From assembly GCA_910578245.1 (NCBI GenBank), contig CAJTPC010000003.1:6823-70822 (forward strand): a DNA stretch of 64,000 bases, read 5' to 3'. This document shows, in pieces, positions 34,230 through 44,070 of the stretch (within the stretch, counting starts at the first letter, position 1; each line of letters begins with the position of its first letter). The notes under the pieces were generated by a model. That model searched no databases. It was not told where the DNA came from and saw only the letters and a program-made list of their open reading frames with translations. Made by a program: the position numbers and the translations under genes. Source of the stretch: an uncultured Christensenella sp. (GTDB lineage: Bacteria; Bacillota; Clostridia; Christensenellales; UBA3700).

Positions 34230-35033
34230 TCAGAGTTTTACCGCTATCGGTTTATGAGATATATATTTGAAAAGGTTTTTGAAGCCGTTTGCTTTTAGCC
34301 ATTCTGCGATGAGAGAGTATTTCTCTCCAAGACGCTCGCAAGTATGGGTATCAGAACCAAACGTCAGCAGTTCTCCGCCAAGTTCTTTATATCTGAGTAA
34401 TATTTGAGTTGAGGGCAGGAAATCAAGTCCCGTGCCTTTGCTTTGAGAGTTTATCTCCAAGGCTTTTCCTTTTGCGATAATGGTCTTTAAGATTTCGTCG
34501 ATAATATCGGCGAAATCTTTGTATTCAAGCGACTTATCTTCATAAATGCTTTTACGCATTACGTAACCGATATGCCCTACGCTGTCGTAGTGGTACGGAC
34601 AGTCAAGACTTTCTCTCACAGCCTTAAGGTATGCGCCGTAAGCTTGCTCCTTAGCGCGCTTTATAAAGTACGATGGTAAATAACAATCTTCGTATTCTAT
34701 CGTGTGAATGGAGTTGATAATTATATCTGTGCTGTATGGCGCAAGTTTTGCCTGATATAATTCGTTGGCTTCTTTCATATATCCGCATTCAATACCCACT
34801 CCCACGTAGATTTTGTTCCTATATTCTTCTTGAAGATTTTCTATTTCGTCAAAGTGCCTTTTCAGTTGAATTTGAGGAATGTAGTCAAATTCGGGCAGGA
34901 AAGTCAAGTCGCCGTCAAAATGGTCGGTAAAGGCAATATAATCCATACCCATAGATATGGCTTTTTCAATCATATCCCTTGGGTCTGCTTTGCTATCGTG
35001 CGAGTGTCTGCAGTGTGTATGAGTATCAAACAT
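34230..35033 (-). CDS. PHP-domain phosphatase (histidinol-phosphatase-like)
   Basis: 267 aa. The PHP metal site begins DTHTHCRHSHDS, followed by IAFTDHFDG, a His in NSIHTIEYED, HYDSVGHIGY and a late Asp-His pair in TFGSDTHTCERLG. This matches the HisK/HisJ branch, which hydrolyses histidinol phosphate, but no other his gene is near, so another phosphoester substrate is possible. AGAGGG precedes the ATG, and a promoter lies at 35049-35077. Confidence 0.82.
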   Translation of the reverse strand: MFDTHTHCRHSHDSKADPRDMIEKAISMGMDYIAFTDHFDGDLTFLPEFDYIPQIQLKRHFDEIENLQEEYRNKIYVGVGIECGYMKEANELYQAKLAPYSTDIIINSIHTIEYEDCYLPSYFIKRAKEQAYGAYLKAVRESLDCPYHYDSVGHIGYVMRKSIYEDKSLEYKDFADIIDEILKTIIAKGKALEINSQSKGTGLDFLPSTQILLRYKELGGELLTFGSDTHTCERLGEKYSLIAEWLKANGFKNLFKYISHKPIAVKL

Positions 35034-35048
35034 AGTTCCCTCTATAAT

Positions 35049-35077
35049 ATTCTATACTTTTTGTTTTGGACTGTCAA
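35049..35077 (-). promoter_or_regulatory. Promoter of the PHP phosphatase gene
   Basis: On the minus strand, TTGACA (35072-35077), a 17-bp spacer and TAGAAT (35049-35054). Confidence 0.65.
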
Positions 35078-35087
35078 ATAAGATAGA

Positions 35088-35117
35088 TTGACAAATTTCG
35101 ACAAATAATGTTAAACT
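35088..35117 (+). promoter_or_regulatory. Promoter of ung
   Basis: TTGACA (35088-35093), an 18-bp spacer and TAAACT (35112-35117) preceded by TGT. Confidence 0.5.
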
Positions 35118-35172
35118 TAAAAAAATACCTATGCTACCTAAAAATAAAGATAGGCATAGAAAGGGAGAAATT

Positions 35173-35850
35173 ATGTCATCGCATTTAGGCAACAGTTGGG
35201 ATGAAAAATTAGAGGGCGAGTTTTCGCAAGAATATTTCAAAGAGATACGCAAATTCTTGGTGGAGGAGTACAGTAATTTCAGAGTTTATCCGCCTATGAA
35301 AGAGATACTCTCGGCATTTGAGCATACTCCGTACGAGAACGTTAAGGTCGTCATATTGGGACAAGACCCTTATCATGGCTACGGACAGGCGCACGGCATG
35401 AGTTTTTCAGTACGCAAGGGAGTAAAGTGTCCGCCTTCGCTTGTTAATATTTACAAGGCGTTGGAATACGATCTCGGCATACCGCAGAGCGATTGCGGAG
35501 ATTTGACAGGTTGGGCAGACGAGGGAGTATTGCTTCTTAACACAGTTCTTACAGTGAGAGAGGGCAAACCGCAAAGTCACGCCAACATAGGTTGGGAGAG
35601 ATTTACAGACAGCGTTATCAAAATGATCAACGACAGTCCATATCCCACTGTCTTTATGCTGTGGGGCAATCCCGCTAAAGCAAAGGCAAAACTCATAGAC
35701 GATTCAAAGCACCTTGTACTTAGATGCGTTCATCCTTCTCCGCTGTCTTTCTACAACGGTTTTTTGGAATGTAAGCATTTCTCTAAAGCCAACGATTTTT
35801 TGCTCAAAAACGGCAGAACTCCAATAGATTGGAGCAGAAGAGGAGAATAA
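35173..35850 (+). CDS. ung: Uracil-DNA glycosylase
   Basis: 225 aa, family 1 UDG. It removes uracil from DNA to start base-excision repair. The water-activating motif GQDPYHG (~63) and the C-terminal HPSPLS (~186) are intact, with LLLNTVLTV and MLWGNPAKA between them. The ATG at 35173 has AAGGGAG upstream and gives the usual length; the in-frame ATG at 35131 would add 14 atypical residues. A bidirectional terminator follows. Confidence 0.95.
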   Translation: MSSHLGNSWDEKLEGEFSQEYFKEIRKFLVEEYSNFRVYPPMKEILSAFEHTPYENVKVVILGQDPYHGYGQAHGMSFSVRKGVKCPPSLVNIYKALEYDLGIPQSDCGDLTGWADEGVLLLNTVLTVREGKPQSHANIGWERFTDSVIKMINDSPYPTVFMLWGNPAKAKAKLIDDSKHLVLRCVHPSPLSFYNGFLECKHFSKANDFLLKNGRTPIDWSRRGE

Positions 35851-35851
35851 A

Positions 35852-35880
35852 AAATACCCGACTCAACGTCGGGTATTTCA
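35852..35880. terminator. Bidirectional terminator between ung and PNPOx-like gene
   Basis: An 11-bp perfect stem (AAATACCCGAC, 35852-35862 with 35868-35878), a 5-nt loop, an A run on the left and T's on the right. It serves both convergent genes. Confidence 0.85.
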
Positions 35881-35888
35881 TTCTTTGC

Positions 35889-36344
35889 TCATTTACGTCT
35901 TTTACCGTCGACGTCTTCTATGATTACTTTCCAAATAGCAGTAATCTTTAGACTTCTTGAAATTGCCTCGTCGAAGTTGGGCATATTGGCGGGAGTATGT
36001 CTTTGGCATATCGCTCTTAAAGCCGCGATCTTTTCGTTGTCGTCTAACACTTCAAAGATTTTACCGCGTATTATTGCGCTCTCGTATTTAGTAGTAAATT
36101 CGTCGGTGGGTCTAAGAGTGTCGCCCACGCAAGATATACATACTTGGTTGTTTTGTCTAAAGCAATCTATTTTTTTGCCCTCTTTCGCGCAATGGAAGTA
36201 TATAACGTTGTCAATTCTTGCTATGCTCAACGGTATACAGTAGGGCATACCGTCGGTATCTATCGTTGAAAGAGTAGCCCACTCGCATTTATCCACAATA
36301 TTTATTGCCCATTCTTTAGGCATCTGTCTGTCTTTCCTTCTCAT
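35889..36344 (-). CDS. Pyridoxamine 5'-phosphate oxidase-like flavin-binding protein
   Basis: 151 aa, split-barrel fold. The core motifs CEWATLSTIDTDGMPYCIPL and IYFHCAKEGKKIDC are typical of the NimA/PNPOx-like group, which binds FMN or a related cofactor and reduces small molecules. TTKYESAIIRGKIFEV is the usual following strand pair. AGGAG precedes the ATG. The exact substrate is unknown. Confidence 0.85.
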   Translation of the reverse strand: MRRKDRQMPKEWAINIVDKCEWATLSTIDTDGMPYCIPLSIARIDNVIYFHCAKEGKKIDCFRQNNQVCISCVGDTLRPTDEFTTKYESAIIRGKIFEVLDDNEKIAALRAICQRHTPANMPNFDEAISRSLKITAIWKVIIEDVDGKRRK

Positions 36345-36471
36345 ACTATTCTCCTAAGAGCCTATGCGAATGCGATTGCGCAATCTTACTTTCGCAACCA
36401 ATCGGCGTCTTTTATGAAAGTCTTATTGTTAATATTATGCTATTAAAAATTTTATCGGTCAAGTAAAAAAT

Positions 36472-37920
36472 TTACAGTTTTTTAAGCGCAGTCCTTTGCC
36501 ATCTCTTGGATAGATAGAAAATTACCGATACGGTGGCGCCGATGACCCAGCCTATCGGCCAACTCCACCAAATGGAAACGTAGGATAAATGGCAAGCTTT
36601 GACGAATATATAGCTCAATCCCACTCTTAAGACAAGGTCTGTCATTGTACTTGACGTAAATCCTGCCATATCTCCCGCGCCTCTGATAAAGCCGTCGAAA
36701 ATTATCTTTATACACACGACTATATAGAATGGCGCAAGTATGTACAAAAACTGCGAGCCGATAGAAATAATCTCATCGTTTTGGTTACTGATAAAAGAAC
36801 CGACAAGTTGTTTTGCAAATATCATATATACGCTCGTTGATACCAAGGCTATGACTATCATGCTGATGAGACCGCCTTTAAGACCTTCTTTTGCCCTGTC
36901 CAAGTGCTTTGCGCCGATATTTTGCGAAGTAAACGTGGCCATTGCGTTGGATATGGTCAAGAAAATGGAAATGATTATATAATTTATCTTGAATGCCGAG
37001 CCGTATGCCGATACAAGGTTAGCGTTGCTAAAGGAATTGACAAGACTTTGGACAAAGAGTTGACCTATTGATACGGTAGAGTTTTGCAGAATACTCGGCA
37101 AAGACATAAGCATTATACTTGACCAAATTGACAGCGAGAATATGGAATTTTCTTTCCAAGATTTTTTATTTGGACTGACTTGCGCCTCGGAATTTGCTTC
37201 TTGACTTTGGTCTTCTTGACTTGCTGTCGCCTGATTAGCTTTTGGCAATTTGGATATATTGACGAGCAACAGTACCAACGACACTGCGCTTGCTACGCCT
37301 TGCGCAAGGAAAGTGCCCCAAGCAAGTCCCTTTATTCCCATATTAAAGTACTTGACGAAAATTATATCTACGATTACGTTGAGTACAGTTGAGAAGATGA
37401 GTAAAAACAACGGCGTCTTGGAATTGCCGAGCGCTTGGAATATAGAACTTACTACGTTGTATACGAATAGGAATGTCAGTCCGTAAATATATATATTGAG
37501 ATAGTCTACGCTTTGAGCAAAGACTTCCGGTCCCAAGTCCTCCGAATTCATTGCCGAAAGCAGAGGCTTGCAGGTAAATGCTCCTATCAAAGTGAAGAGA
37601 AGAGCGAATACGAAGATGTTGATAAGAGCAGTGAGTATCGAAGTCTTGGCGCGGGAATATTGCTTAGCGCCGAATATTCTCGATATAACAACGCCGCCGC
37701 CCACGCCGAAACCGTTGCCAATTGCGATAAATACTACCGTCACGGGGTACGCCGAATTGACCGACGCTAAGGCTATGCCGTCGTCGTAGATAAAATTGCC
37801 GGCTATTAGCGAGTCAGCTATGTTGTAAAACTGTTGAAAAAGTACGGATATTATCATCGGTACGGCAAATGCGTACAATACTTTTATCGGCTTACCTACC
37901 GACATATCTTTAGTAGCCAT
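36472..37920 (-). CDS. MATE-family efflux transporter
   Basis: 482 aa with 12 predicted TM helices in two related halves. The N-terminus IKVLYAFAVPMIISVLFQQF and the segment YNIADSLIAGNFI are typical of the clostridial MepA/DinF-like MATE group, which exports drugs or metabolites using Na+ or H+. Between the halves (about residues 222-255) lies a hydrophilic Gln/Glu/Ser-rich loop (ASQEDQSQEANSEAQ), somewhat longer than usual. It has its own promoter and is divergent from the glg operon. Confidence 0.88.
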   Translation of the reverse strand: MATKDMSVGKPIKVLYAFAVPMIISVLFQQFYNIADSLIAGNFIYDDGIALASVNSAYPVTVVFIAIGNGFGVGGGVVISRIFGAKQYSRAKTSILTALINIFVFALLFTLIGAFTCKPLLSAMNSEDLGPEVFAQSVDYLNIYIYGLTFLFVYNVVSSIFQALGNSKTPLFLLIFSTVLNVIVDIIFVKYFNMGIKGLAWGTFLAQGVASAVSLVLLLVNISKLPKANQATASQEDQSQEANSEAQVSPNKKSWKENSIFSLSIWSSIMLMSLPSILQNSTVSIGQLFVQSLVNSFSNANLVSAYGSAFKINYIIISIFLTISNAMATFTSQNIGAKHLDRAKEGLKGGLISMIVIALVSTSVYMIFAKQLVGSFISNQNDEIISIGSQFLYILAPFYIVVCIKIIFDGFIRGAGDMAGFTSSTMTDLVLRVGLSYIFVKACHLSYVSIWWSWPIGWVIGATVSVIFYLSKRWQRTALKKL

Positions 37921-37958
37921 AAAGCCCTCCGTAAATCTCGTAAGAAATTATCATATAT

Positions 37959-37987
37959 GTTATACGCTTATTTAACTCAAAATGCAA
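37959..37987 (-). promoter_or_regulatory. Promoter of the MATE gene
   Basis: On the minus strand, TTGCAT (37982-37987), a 17-bp spacer and TATAAC (37959-37964). Confidence 0.55.
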
Positions 37988-38030
37988 GTAAAAAATTTTG
38001 AAAAAAATTTACATTTTCACAAATTCGCTA

Positions 38031-38059
38031 TTGAATATTGATTTTTAATATGGTATAAT
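38031..38059 (+). promoter_or_regulatory. Promoter of the glgBCDA operon
   Basis: TTGAAT (38031-38036), a 17-bp spacer and TATAAT (38054-38059) with extended TGG. glgB starts 31 bp downstream. Confidence 0.75.
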
Positions 38060-38090
38060 TTGGATAAGTATGAAAAAGGAGAAAGAATAA

Positions 38091-39992
38091 TTGGACAAAA
38101 AAATACCGGTCTATCTCTTTCACGAGGGTACAAATTATGAGGCGTACAAGTTTATGTCTCCTCAACAAAGTCAAAAGGACGGCAAAGACGGTTGGATTTT
38201 CAGAGTGTGGGCTCCGAATGCCAAGACTGTCAGCGTAGTAGGAGATTTTAACAACTGGGATAGAGAAGTAAACCCAATGAGCAAAATCAGCGACGGTATA
38301 TGGGAGGGCTTCGTAGAAGGTCTTAAGATATACGATATTTATAAATTCAGCGTAGAAACACAAGGGGGCAAGTTGAGGCTAAAAGCCGACCCGTACGCAA
38401 GACATAGCGAAACTTCGCCTGCCAACGCGTCAAAACTTTACGTGTCGTCTTTTAAGTGGACTGATAAGAGTTGGATTGCCGAAAGAGAAAATTTCGACGC
38501 TTTCCATAGCCCGATAAATATCTATGAGCTACATCTTGGCAGTTGGAGGAGATACGCCGACGGCAATATCCTCAACTATCGCGACTTAGCAGACGAGCTT
38601 GTGCCGTATATCAAGAAAATGGGATACACTCACGTGGAGATTCTTCCAATTTGCGAATATCCTTACGAGGGTAGTTGGGGATACCAAGTTAGCGGTATGT
38701 TTGCTCCGACTTCGAGATACGGCGCGCCAGACGATTTCAAATACTTTATCAACAAATTGCACAAGAACAAAATCGGCGTAATACTCGATTGGGTATGCGC
38801 TCACTTCCCAAAGGACGCTTTTGGACTCTACGAGTTCGACGGTCAACCTTGTTACGAGTATTCCGATCCGCTCAAGCAAGAGCATAAGGAATGGGGTACG
38901 CGAGTGTTCGATTACGGCAGGAGAGAGGTGCATTCATTCCTTATTTCCTCAGCGGATTTTTGGGCAAGCGAGTACCATGTCGACGGCATCAGAGTAGACG
39001 CGGTTGCGTCAATGTTGTATCTTGATTACGGTAGACGCAACGGAGAATGGCGTCCCAACGTAAGCGGCGGCAATTACAACTTAGAGGCAATAGACTTCTT
39101 GCAAAAGCTAAATTCGCACATGCTTTCAAAATACAAGGGATTGCTCATGATTGCCGAAGAATCTACAGCGTTCCCCAACGTGACCAAGCCGCCGCACGAC
39201 AAAGGGCTTGGATTCAACTTCAAGTGGAATATGGGTTGGATGAACGATATGCTTTCATACGTATCGCTTGACCCGTTCTTTAGAAAAGACAATCACAACA
39301 AAGTTACTTTTTCAATTACTTACGCTTACAGCGAGAATTATATCTTACCGCTATCTCACGATGAAGTAGTACACGGCAAGTGTTCGCTTCTCAACAGAAT
39401 GCCCGGCTCTTATATGGATAAGTTCAATTCGCTCAAAGCATTCTTTGGCTATACAATGGCTCACCCCGGTAAGAAATTGTTATTCATGGGCGGAGAATTC
39501 GGACAGTTTATCGAATGGGATTACAAAAAACAACTCGATTGGTTCTTGCTCGATTACGATTCTCACTCCAATTTGCATGAGTTTGTAAAAGATCTCAACG
39601 CTTATTATCTTGCCAATAAAGAGATGTACTATCTCGATACAACGTACGATGGCTTTAAGTGGATATGCGTAGACGACAACATTCAGAATATAGTTTCTTT
39701 CGTAAGAAGCGACGGCGAAGGGAATTATACTATCGCAGTAGTCAACTTCTCGCCAGTTAAGAGAGAAAATTACCGTATGGGCGTACCGGAAAAGAGAGCG
39801 TATAAAGTCGTTCTCAACAGCGATGATAAGAAGTACGGCGGTGAGAGCGATAAGATGAGTTTTACTGCGCAAAAGGGTGAAATGCACGGATATCCGTATC
39901 ATATAGAAATGACTATCCCCGGCAATAGCGTAATGTATATCGCGCCGTCGAGGAAAGGTAAGAAGCAAGAAAAAGAAAATGCAAGCAAGTAA
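38091..39992 (+). CDS. glgB: 1,4-alpha-glucan branching enzyme
   Basis: 633 aa, GH13. It makes the alpha-1,6 branches of glycogen. The N-terminal CBM48 (IFRVWAPNAKTVSVVGDFN) is followed by the barrel: NIYELHLGSW, GVILDWVCAHFP, VDGIRVDAVASML (nucleophile Asp), LMIAEEST (acid/base Glu) and LPLSHDEVVHGK. The start is TTG at 38091, with AAGGAG 9 bp upstream and no better ATG. The C-terminus has a short Lys/Glu-rich tail (RKGKKQEKENASK). First gene of the glycogen synthesis operon. Confidence 0.95.
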   Translation: MDKKIPVYLFHEGTNYEAYKFMSPQQSQKDGKDGWIFRVWAPNAKTVSVVGDFNNWDREVNPMSKISDGIWEGFVEGLKIYDIYKFSVETQGGKLRLKADPYARHSETSPANASKLYVSSFKWTDKSWIAERENFDAFHSPINIYELHLGSWRRYADGNILNYRDLADELVPYIKKMGYTHVEILPICEYPYEGSWGYQVSGMFAPTSRYGAPDDFKYFINKLHKNKIGVILDWVCAHFPKDAFGLYEFDGQPCYEYSDPLKQEHKEWGTRVFDYGRREVHSFLISSADFWASEYHVDGIRVDAVASMLYLDYGRRNGEWRPNVSGGNYNLEAIDFLQKLNSHMLSKYKGLLMIAEESTAFPNVTKPPHDKGLGFNFKWNMGWMNDMLSYVSLDPFFRKDNHNKVTFSITYAYSENYILPLSHDEVVHGKCSLLNRMPGSYMDKFNSLKAFFGYTMAHPGKKLLFMGGEFGQFIEWDYKKQLDWFLLDYDSHSNLHEFVKDLNAYYLANKEMYYLDTTYDGFKWICVDDNIQNIVSFVRSDGEGNYTIAVVNFSPVKRENYRMGVPEKRAYKVVLNSDDKKYGGESDKMSFTAQKGEMHGYPYHIEMTIPGNSVMYIAPSRKGKKQEKENASK

Positions 39993-40041
39993 TAATAAAT
40001 TTGCAATAATATAAACGCATATAAGGTATTTAGGAGGGAAA

Positions 40042-41235
40042 ATGCACAGTAATAAAAAAGAATGCATCGCCATGTTGTTGGCGGGCGGACAGGGTACTAG
40101 ACTCTATTCTTTGACGAGAGATTTGGCAAAGCCTGCCGTATCATTTGGTGGAAAGTATAGGATTATTGACTTTCCGCTTTCAAACTGTATCAATTCAAAC
40201 ATAGACACGATAGGCGTGTTGACGCAATATAAACCTTTTGATCTCAATCAGTATATCGGCAACGGTCAGCCTTGGGATCTCGACAGGCTCAACGGCGGAG
40301 TATTTGTCTTACCGCCGTATATGAAGGGCGAAACGTCCGATTGGTATAAGGGCACCGCAAACGCGATTTATCAGAACATAGAATTTATCGATAAGTTTTC
40401 TCCCGAGTACGTTTTGGTACTTTCGGGCGACCATATTTATAAGATGGATTACGCGCAAATGCTGGCTTATCACAAAGAAAAGGGCGCAGACTGCACCATT
40501 GCCGTCATCAACGTATCTTTGGAAGAAGCGTCGAGATTTGGTATAATGAATACCAACGAGGATAATTCGGTATACGAATTTGCAGAAAAGCCTCAACATC
40601 CAAAGTCCACAAATGCGTCTATGGGTATTTACATATTCAATTGGGCAAAACTCCGCAAATATCTAATAGAAGACGAAGAAGATAAGATGTCGCAAAACGA
40701 CTTTGGAAAGAATATCATTCCAAAGATGCTTGCCGACGGACAAAAACTCTTTGCTTATAATTTCTCCGGATATTGGAAAGACGTAGGAACTATATCATCT
40801 CTTTGGGAAGCCAATATGGACGTACTCAACCTCGCAAGCGGTATAAATCTTGACGATAGCGCGTGGAAGATATACGCCAGAAATACCGCAGAGCCGCCGC
40901 ATTTTGTCGGCAAGAACGCCGTGATACGCAATTCGCTTGTTACGGAAGGCTGTGAAATCAACGGTAAGGTCGAGAGGAGCGTCTTATCTACGGGCGTTGA
41001 GATTTGCGAGGGCGCAACGATACAAGATTCTACTATTATGCCTGGAGCAAAGATTTGCAAGGGCGCGGTAGTAAAATACGCGATTGTCGGCAATAACGCA
41101 ATCGTTGGAGAAAACGCGGTCGTTGGCGACACACAAGAAGGTATGGTGGACGGTCAGTGGCAAATCACCGTCGTGGGACCTAACGCTGTAGTTGAAGCAA
41201 ATCAAGTTGTGCCTGTCAAGGCAATGGTAGATTAG
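40042..41235 (+). CDS. glgC: Glucose-1-phosphate adenylyltransferase, catalytic subunit
   Basis: 397 aa. It makes ADP-glucose, the glycogen precursor. The nucleotide-binding signature [14 protein letters not shown] is intact, with [31 protein letters not shown] and [10 protein letters not shown]. The C-terminal ~100 residues are a left-handed beta-helix of hexapeptide repeats ([20 protein letters not shown]). AGGAGGGAAA precedes the ATG. It lies 49 bp after glgB and 12 bp before glgD, its probable partner. Confidence 0.95.
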   Translation: MHSNKKECIAMLLAGGQGTRLYSLTRDLAKPAVSFGGKYRIIDFPLSNCINSNIDTIGVLTQYKPFDLNQYIGNGQPWDLDRLNGGVFVLPPYMKGETSDWYKGTANAIYQNIEFIDKFSPEYVLVLSGDHIYKMDYAQMLAYHKEKGADCTIAVINVSLEEASRFGIMNTNEDNSVYEFAEKPQHPKSTNASMGIYIFNWAKLRKYLIEDEEDKMSQNDFGKNIIPKMLADGQKLFAYNFSGYWKDVGTISSLWEANMDVLNLASGINLDDSAWKIYARNTAEPPHFVGKNAVIRNSLVTEGCEINGKVERSVLSTGVEICEGATIQDSTIMPGAKICKGAVVKYAIVGNNAIVGENAVVGDTQEGMVDGQWQITVVGPNAVVEANQVVPVKAMVD

Positions 41236-41247
41236 GAGGATAGGCAA

Positions 41248-42360
41248 ATGAACAACGCAATGAGTATAATTTTTGCAAGCGACAACGAATCGAAACTCAA
41301 CGAATTGACATTGCATCGCACAACGGCGTCTTTGCCATTCGGCGGAAGATATAGATGTATTGACTTTGCTCTTTCCAATCTTGTCAATAGCTCCATTACC
41401 ACAATAGGAATAATAACTCGCAACAATTATTCTTCGCTTATGGACCATATCCGTATGGGTAGAGATTGGGATCTAAATAGAAAGAACAGCGGTATTGCGG
41501 TATTCCCGCCGTACGCTTCCAATACTTCCACCAACGTTTTTAAGGGTAAGATAGAAGCTCTTTACGGCATACTCGATTATTTAGAGAGTTCCGATGATGA
41601 GTACGTAGTAGTCACCAATAGCAATATTATCGCAAGTATCGATTTCGACGACGTATATGAAGCGCACGTCGCAAGCGGAGCGGATATAACTATGTTGACC
41701 TATACCGCTTGTCCCACGTCTTCGAGGAGAACCGTAGTAGAGAGCGACCCAAGCGGAAGAGTTAGGGGAATGAAGATAACTCGCGATGCAGACGAAGAGG
41801 AGTACGAACTTGGATTGTTCTGCTACTTATTCAATAAAAAACAACTTATTCAACTTGTGACAGACAGTTATGAAAGAGGCAAGATAGACTTCGAAAGAGA
41901 TATATTGCAAGCCAACATAGATATACTTAATATACATGCGTATAAGGTCAAAGGACACGCCGCGCTTATAGACGACGTCAAGTCGTATTACAGAGAGAGT
42001 ATGGCAATCTTGGATTCTGATATAATGAACAGTCTTTTTGACAGCGCAGGCAAAGTATTTACAAAGGTTAAGGACAGTGTGCCTACCAGATACTGCAGCG
42101 GAGCAAAAGTCGTCAACAGCTTGATAGCAGACGGATGTAAAATCAACGGCAAAGTTGAAAATTCTATTCTCTTTCGTGGCGTAGTCGTTGAGGAGGGAGC
42201 AGAGGTAATCAATAGTATAGTAATGGAAGGCGGAAAGATTATGAAAGGATCTACGCTCAATTTTGCAATTACCGATAAAAACGTAACTGTAACTGAGGAT
42301 AAGGCGCTCAGCGGTAGCGAAGCCTATCCCGTTGTTGTAGTAAAGAATAAGACAGTATAA
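41248..42360 (+). CDS. glgD: ADP-glucose pyrophosphorylase regulatory subunit
   Basis: 370 aa. A GlgC paralogue that keeps the fold (LPFGGRYRCIDFALSN; TTIGIITRNNYSSLMDH) but lacks the GGxGTRL nucleotide loop and the SGDHIY motif (VVTNSNIIASID instead). It is therefore probably non-catalytic and acts in a GlgC-GlgD heteromer, as known for Bacillus and clostridia. C-terminal hexapeptide beta-helix present. RBS GGAGGA upstream. Confidence 0.92.
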   Translation: MNNAMSIIFASDNESKLNELTLHRTTASLPFGGRYRCIDFALSNLVNSSITTIGIITRNNYSSLMDHIRMGRDWDLNRKNSGIAVFPPYASNTSTNVFKGKIEALYGILDYLESSDDEYVVVTNSNIIASIDFDDVYEAHVASGADITMLTYTACPTSSRRTVVESDPSGRVRGMKITRDADEEEYELGLFCYLFNKKQLIQLVTDSYERGKIDFERDILQANIDILNIHAYKVKGHAALIDDVKSYYRESMAILDSDIMNSLFDSAGKVFTKVKDSVPTRYCSGAKVVNSLIADGCKINGKVENSILFRGVVVEEGAEVINSIVMEGGKIMKGSTLNFAITDKNVTVTEDKALSGSEAYPVVVVKNKTV

Positions 42361-42374
42361 AGGAGGACAGTATT

Positions 42375-43877
42375 ATGCCAGCCAAGACAACAAAAAAGAC
42401 TTCAACTAGCAATGCAAAAGAAAAAATTACCAAGACAAAAATAGATTTTGGTAAAAAGATATTGTTTGCTTCGTCTGAAGCGGTGCCGTTTATAAAGACG
42501 GGTGGACTCGCAGACGTCGCCGGGGCGCTTCCTAAAGCGTTGGTAGACGGCGGAGTAGATTGCAGGGTAATTTTGCCGTTATATGCGGATATAAAGCAAG
42601 AATTAAAAGATAATATGATTTATATCGGCAATGTTTACGTTAATTTGGCTTGGCGCTATCAATACTGCGGTCTTTTCAAAGCCGAGATTGACGGGGTAAC
42701 TTATTATCTGATTGACAATGAGTATTATTTCAAGAGAAGCGGACTTTACGGTTATTATGACGATGGGGAGCGATTTGCTTTCTTTGCCAAAGCCGTACTT
42801 GCAAGCATAAAACTTATGGGTGACTTCAAGCCGGATATAATACATTCTAACGACTGGCAGACTGCGTTGATACCCGTATTCCTCGACGTATTCTTTAGAG
42901 GCGATGATTTATATAAAGATATCAAGACCGTATTTACAATTCACAACATAGAATTCCAAGGCAGATACAGCGGTTTTATGTCGGGCGACGTATTGGGACT
43001 TCCCGAATGGGCAAGAGAGTACGTTGACTTTGACGGCGACGTCAACTATATGAAGGGCGGTATCGAGAGAGCCAACAAGGTTACTACGGTTTCGCAGACT
43101 TACGCTCAAGAGATACTTAATTCTTATTTTGGCTTTGGTATGAACAACATTCTCGTCAATAGACAGTTCAAACTTTCCGGAATTATCAACGGAATAGACG
43201 TTGAGGCTAACGACCCGAAGACGGATAAGTATGCATACCGTAATTATGACCTTGCGACCTTTGAATTAAAGGCGGAAAACAAACTCGCTCTTCAAAAGGA
43301 CTTGTCGCTTCCCGTCGATAAGAATATACCTATGATAGGTATGGTCGGCAGACTGACGCACCAAAAGGGGCTGGATTTGCTTTCGCCTATAATTACGAAA
43401 ATCCTCGATATGGGCGTACAACTTGTTGTACTCGGTACGGGCGACTATAGATATGAAGAAATGTTGAGAGGCTGTCAGAGCAGATACCCCAACAACTTGC
43501 GCGCGCTCATAACTTTCTCATCGGAACTTGCCGGTAAGATTTATTGCGCAAGCGACATGTTCTTGATGCCTTCCAAGTTTGAGCCTTGCGGACTTTCGCA
43601 GATGATTGCTATGCGATACGGTTCTTTGCCTATCGTAAGAGAAACGGGCGGTCTAAAAGACACAGTTATTCCTTACGATTACACAACGGGCAAGGGTACC
43701 GGCTTTACTTTCTATTCATACAACGCTCACGATTTGTTCAACGCTGTAGAGAGAGCTGTGGGATTGTATAGAGATTACAAAGAAGATTGGCAAAAAATCG
43801 TAAACAACGCTATGACGCAAGATTTCAGTTGGAGAAATATAGCTCTTCGCTACGTGGATTTGTACAAAGAGTTGTAA
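42375..43877 (+). CDS. glgA: Glycogen synthase (ADP-glucose type, GT5)
   Basis: 500 aa. It transfers glucose from ADP-glucose to the growing glucan. The acceptor/donor loop KTGGLADVAGALPKAL (~40), HSNDWQTALIP, TVFTIHNIEFQG, MVGRLTHQKGLD and SKFEPCGLSQMIAM are present. It has an unusual Lys/Thr/Ser-rich N-terminal extension of ~25 residues (AKTTKKTSTSNAKEKITKTK) before the usual start of the fold (KKILFASSEAVPF). AGGAGG precedes the ATG. Last gene of the synthesis block. Confidence 0.94.
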   Translation: MPAKTTKKTSTSNAKEKITKTKIDFGKKILFASSEAVPFIKTGGLADVAGALPKALVDGGVDCRVILPLYADIKQELKDNMIYIGNVYVNLAWRYQYCGLFKAEIDGVTYYLIDNEYYFKRSGLYGYYDDGERFAFFAKAVLASIKLMGDFKPDIIHSNDWQTALIPVFLDVFFRGDDLYKDIKTVFTIHNIEFQGRYSGFMSGDVLGLPEWAREYVDFDGDVNYMKGGIERANKVTTVSQTYAQEILNSYFGFGMNNILVNRQFKLSGIINGIDVEANDPKTDKYAYRNYDLATFELKAENKLALQKDLSLPVDKNIPMIGMVGRLTHQKGLDLLSPIITKILDMGVQLVVLGTGDYRYEEMLRGCQSRYPNNLRALITFSSELAGKIYCASDMFLMPSKFEPCGLSQMIAMRYGSLPIVRETGGLKDTVIPYDYTTGKGTGFTFYSYNAHDLFNAVERAVGLYRDYKEDWQKIVNNAMTQDFSWRNIALRYVDLYKEL

Positions 43878-43953
43878 AAATTGTAAAAAAGTAGGTAAAA
43901 ATTTATAAAATATTGATTTTATATAAAAAATATCTATTTAAGCGTGAAAAATG

Positions 43954-43982
43954 TGGCACAAAAGTAAAACATATGATATAAT
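43954..43982 (+). promoter_or_regulatory. Promoter of glgP
   Basis: TATAAT (43977-43982) with extended TGA and a weak -35 TGGCAC (43954-43959) at a 17-bp spacing, about 88 bp before the start codon. Confidence 0.5.
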
Positions 43983-44070
43983 TTTAGAGTAGTAAAATTG
44001 TTCAATCAGCGATTTATTCGTCGGATTGGACGATTTTGCCAATAATTATTACTTATTTTTGGAGAAAGTA

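Noticed and set aside
44026..44070. TTG start for glgP giving 15 extra residues
   Set aside because: The ATG at 44071 has a good ribosome binding site and matches the normal phosphorylase N-terminus.
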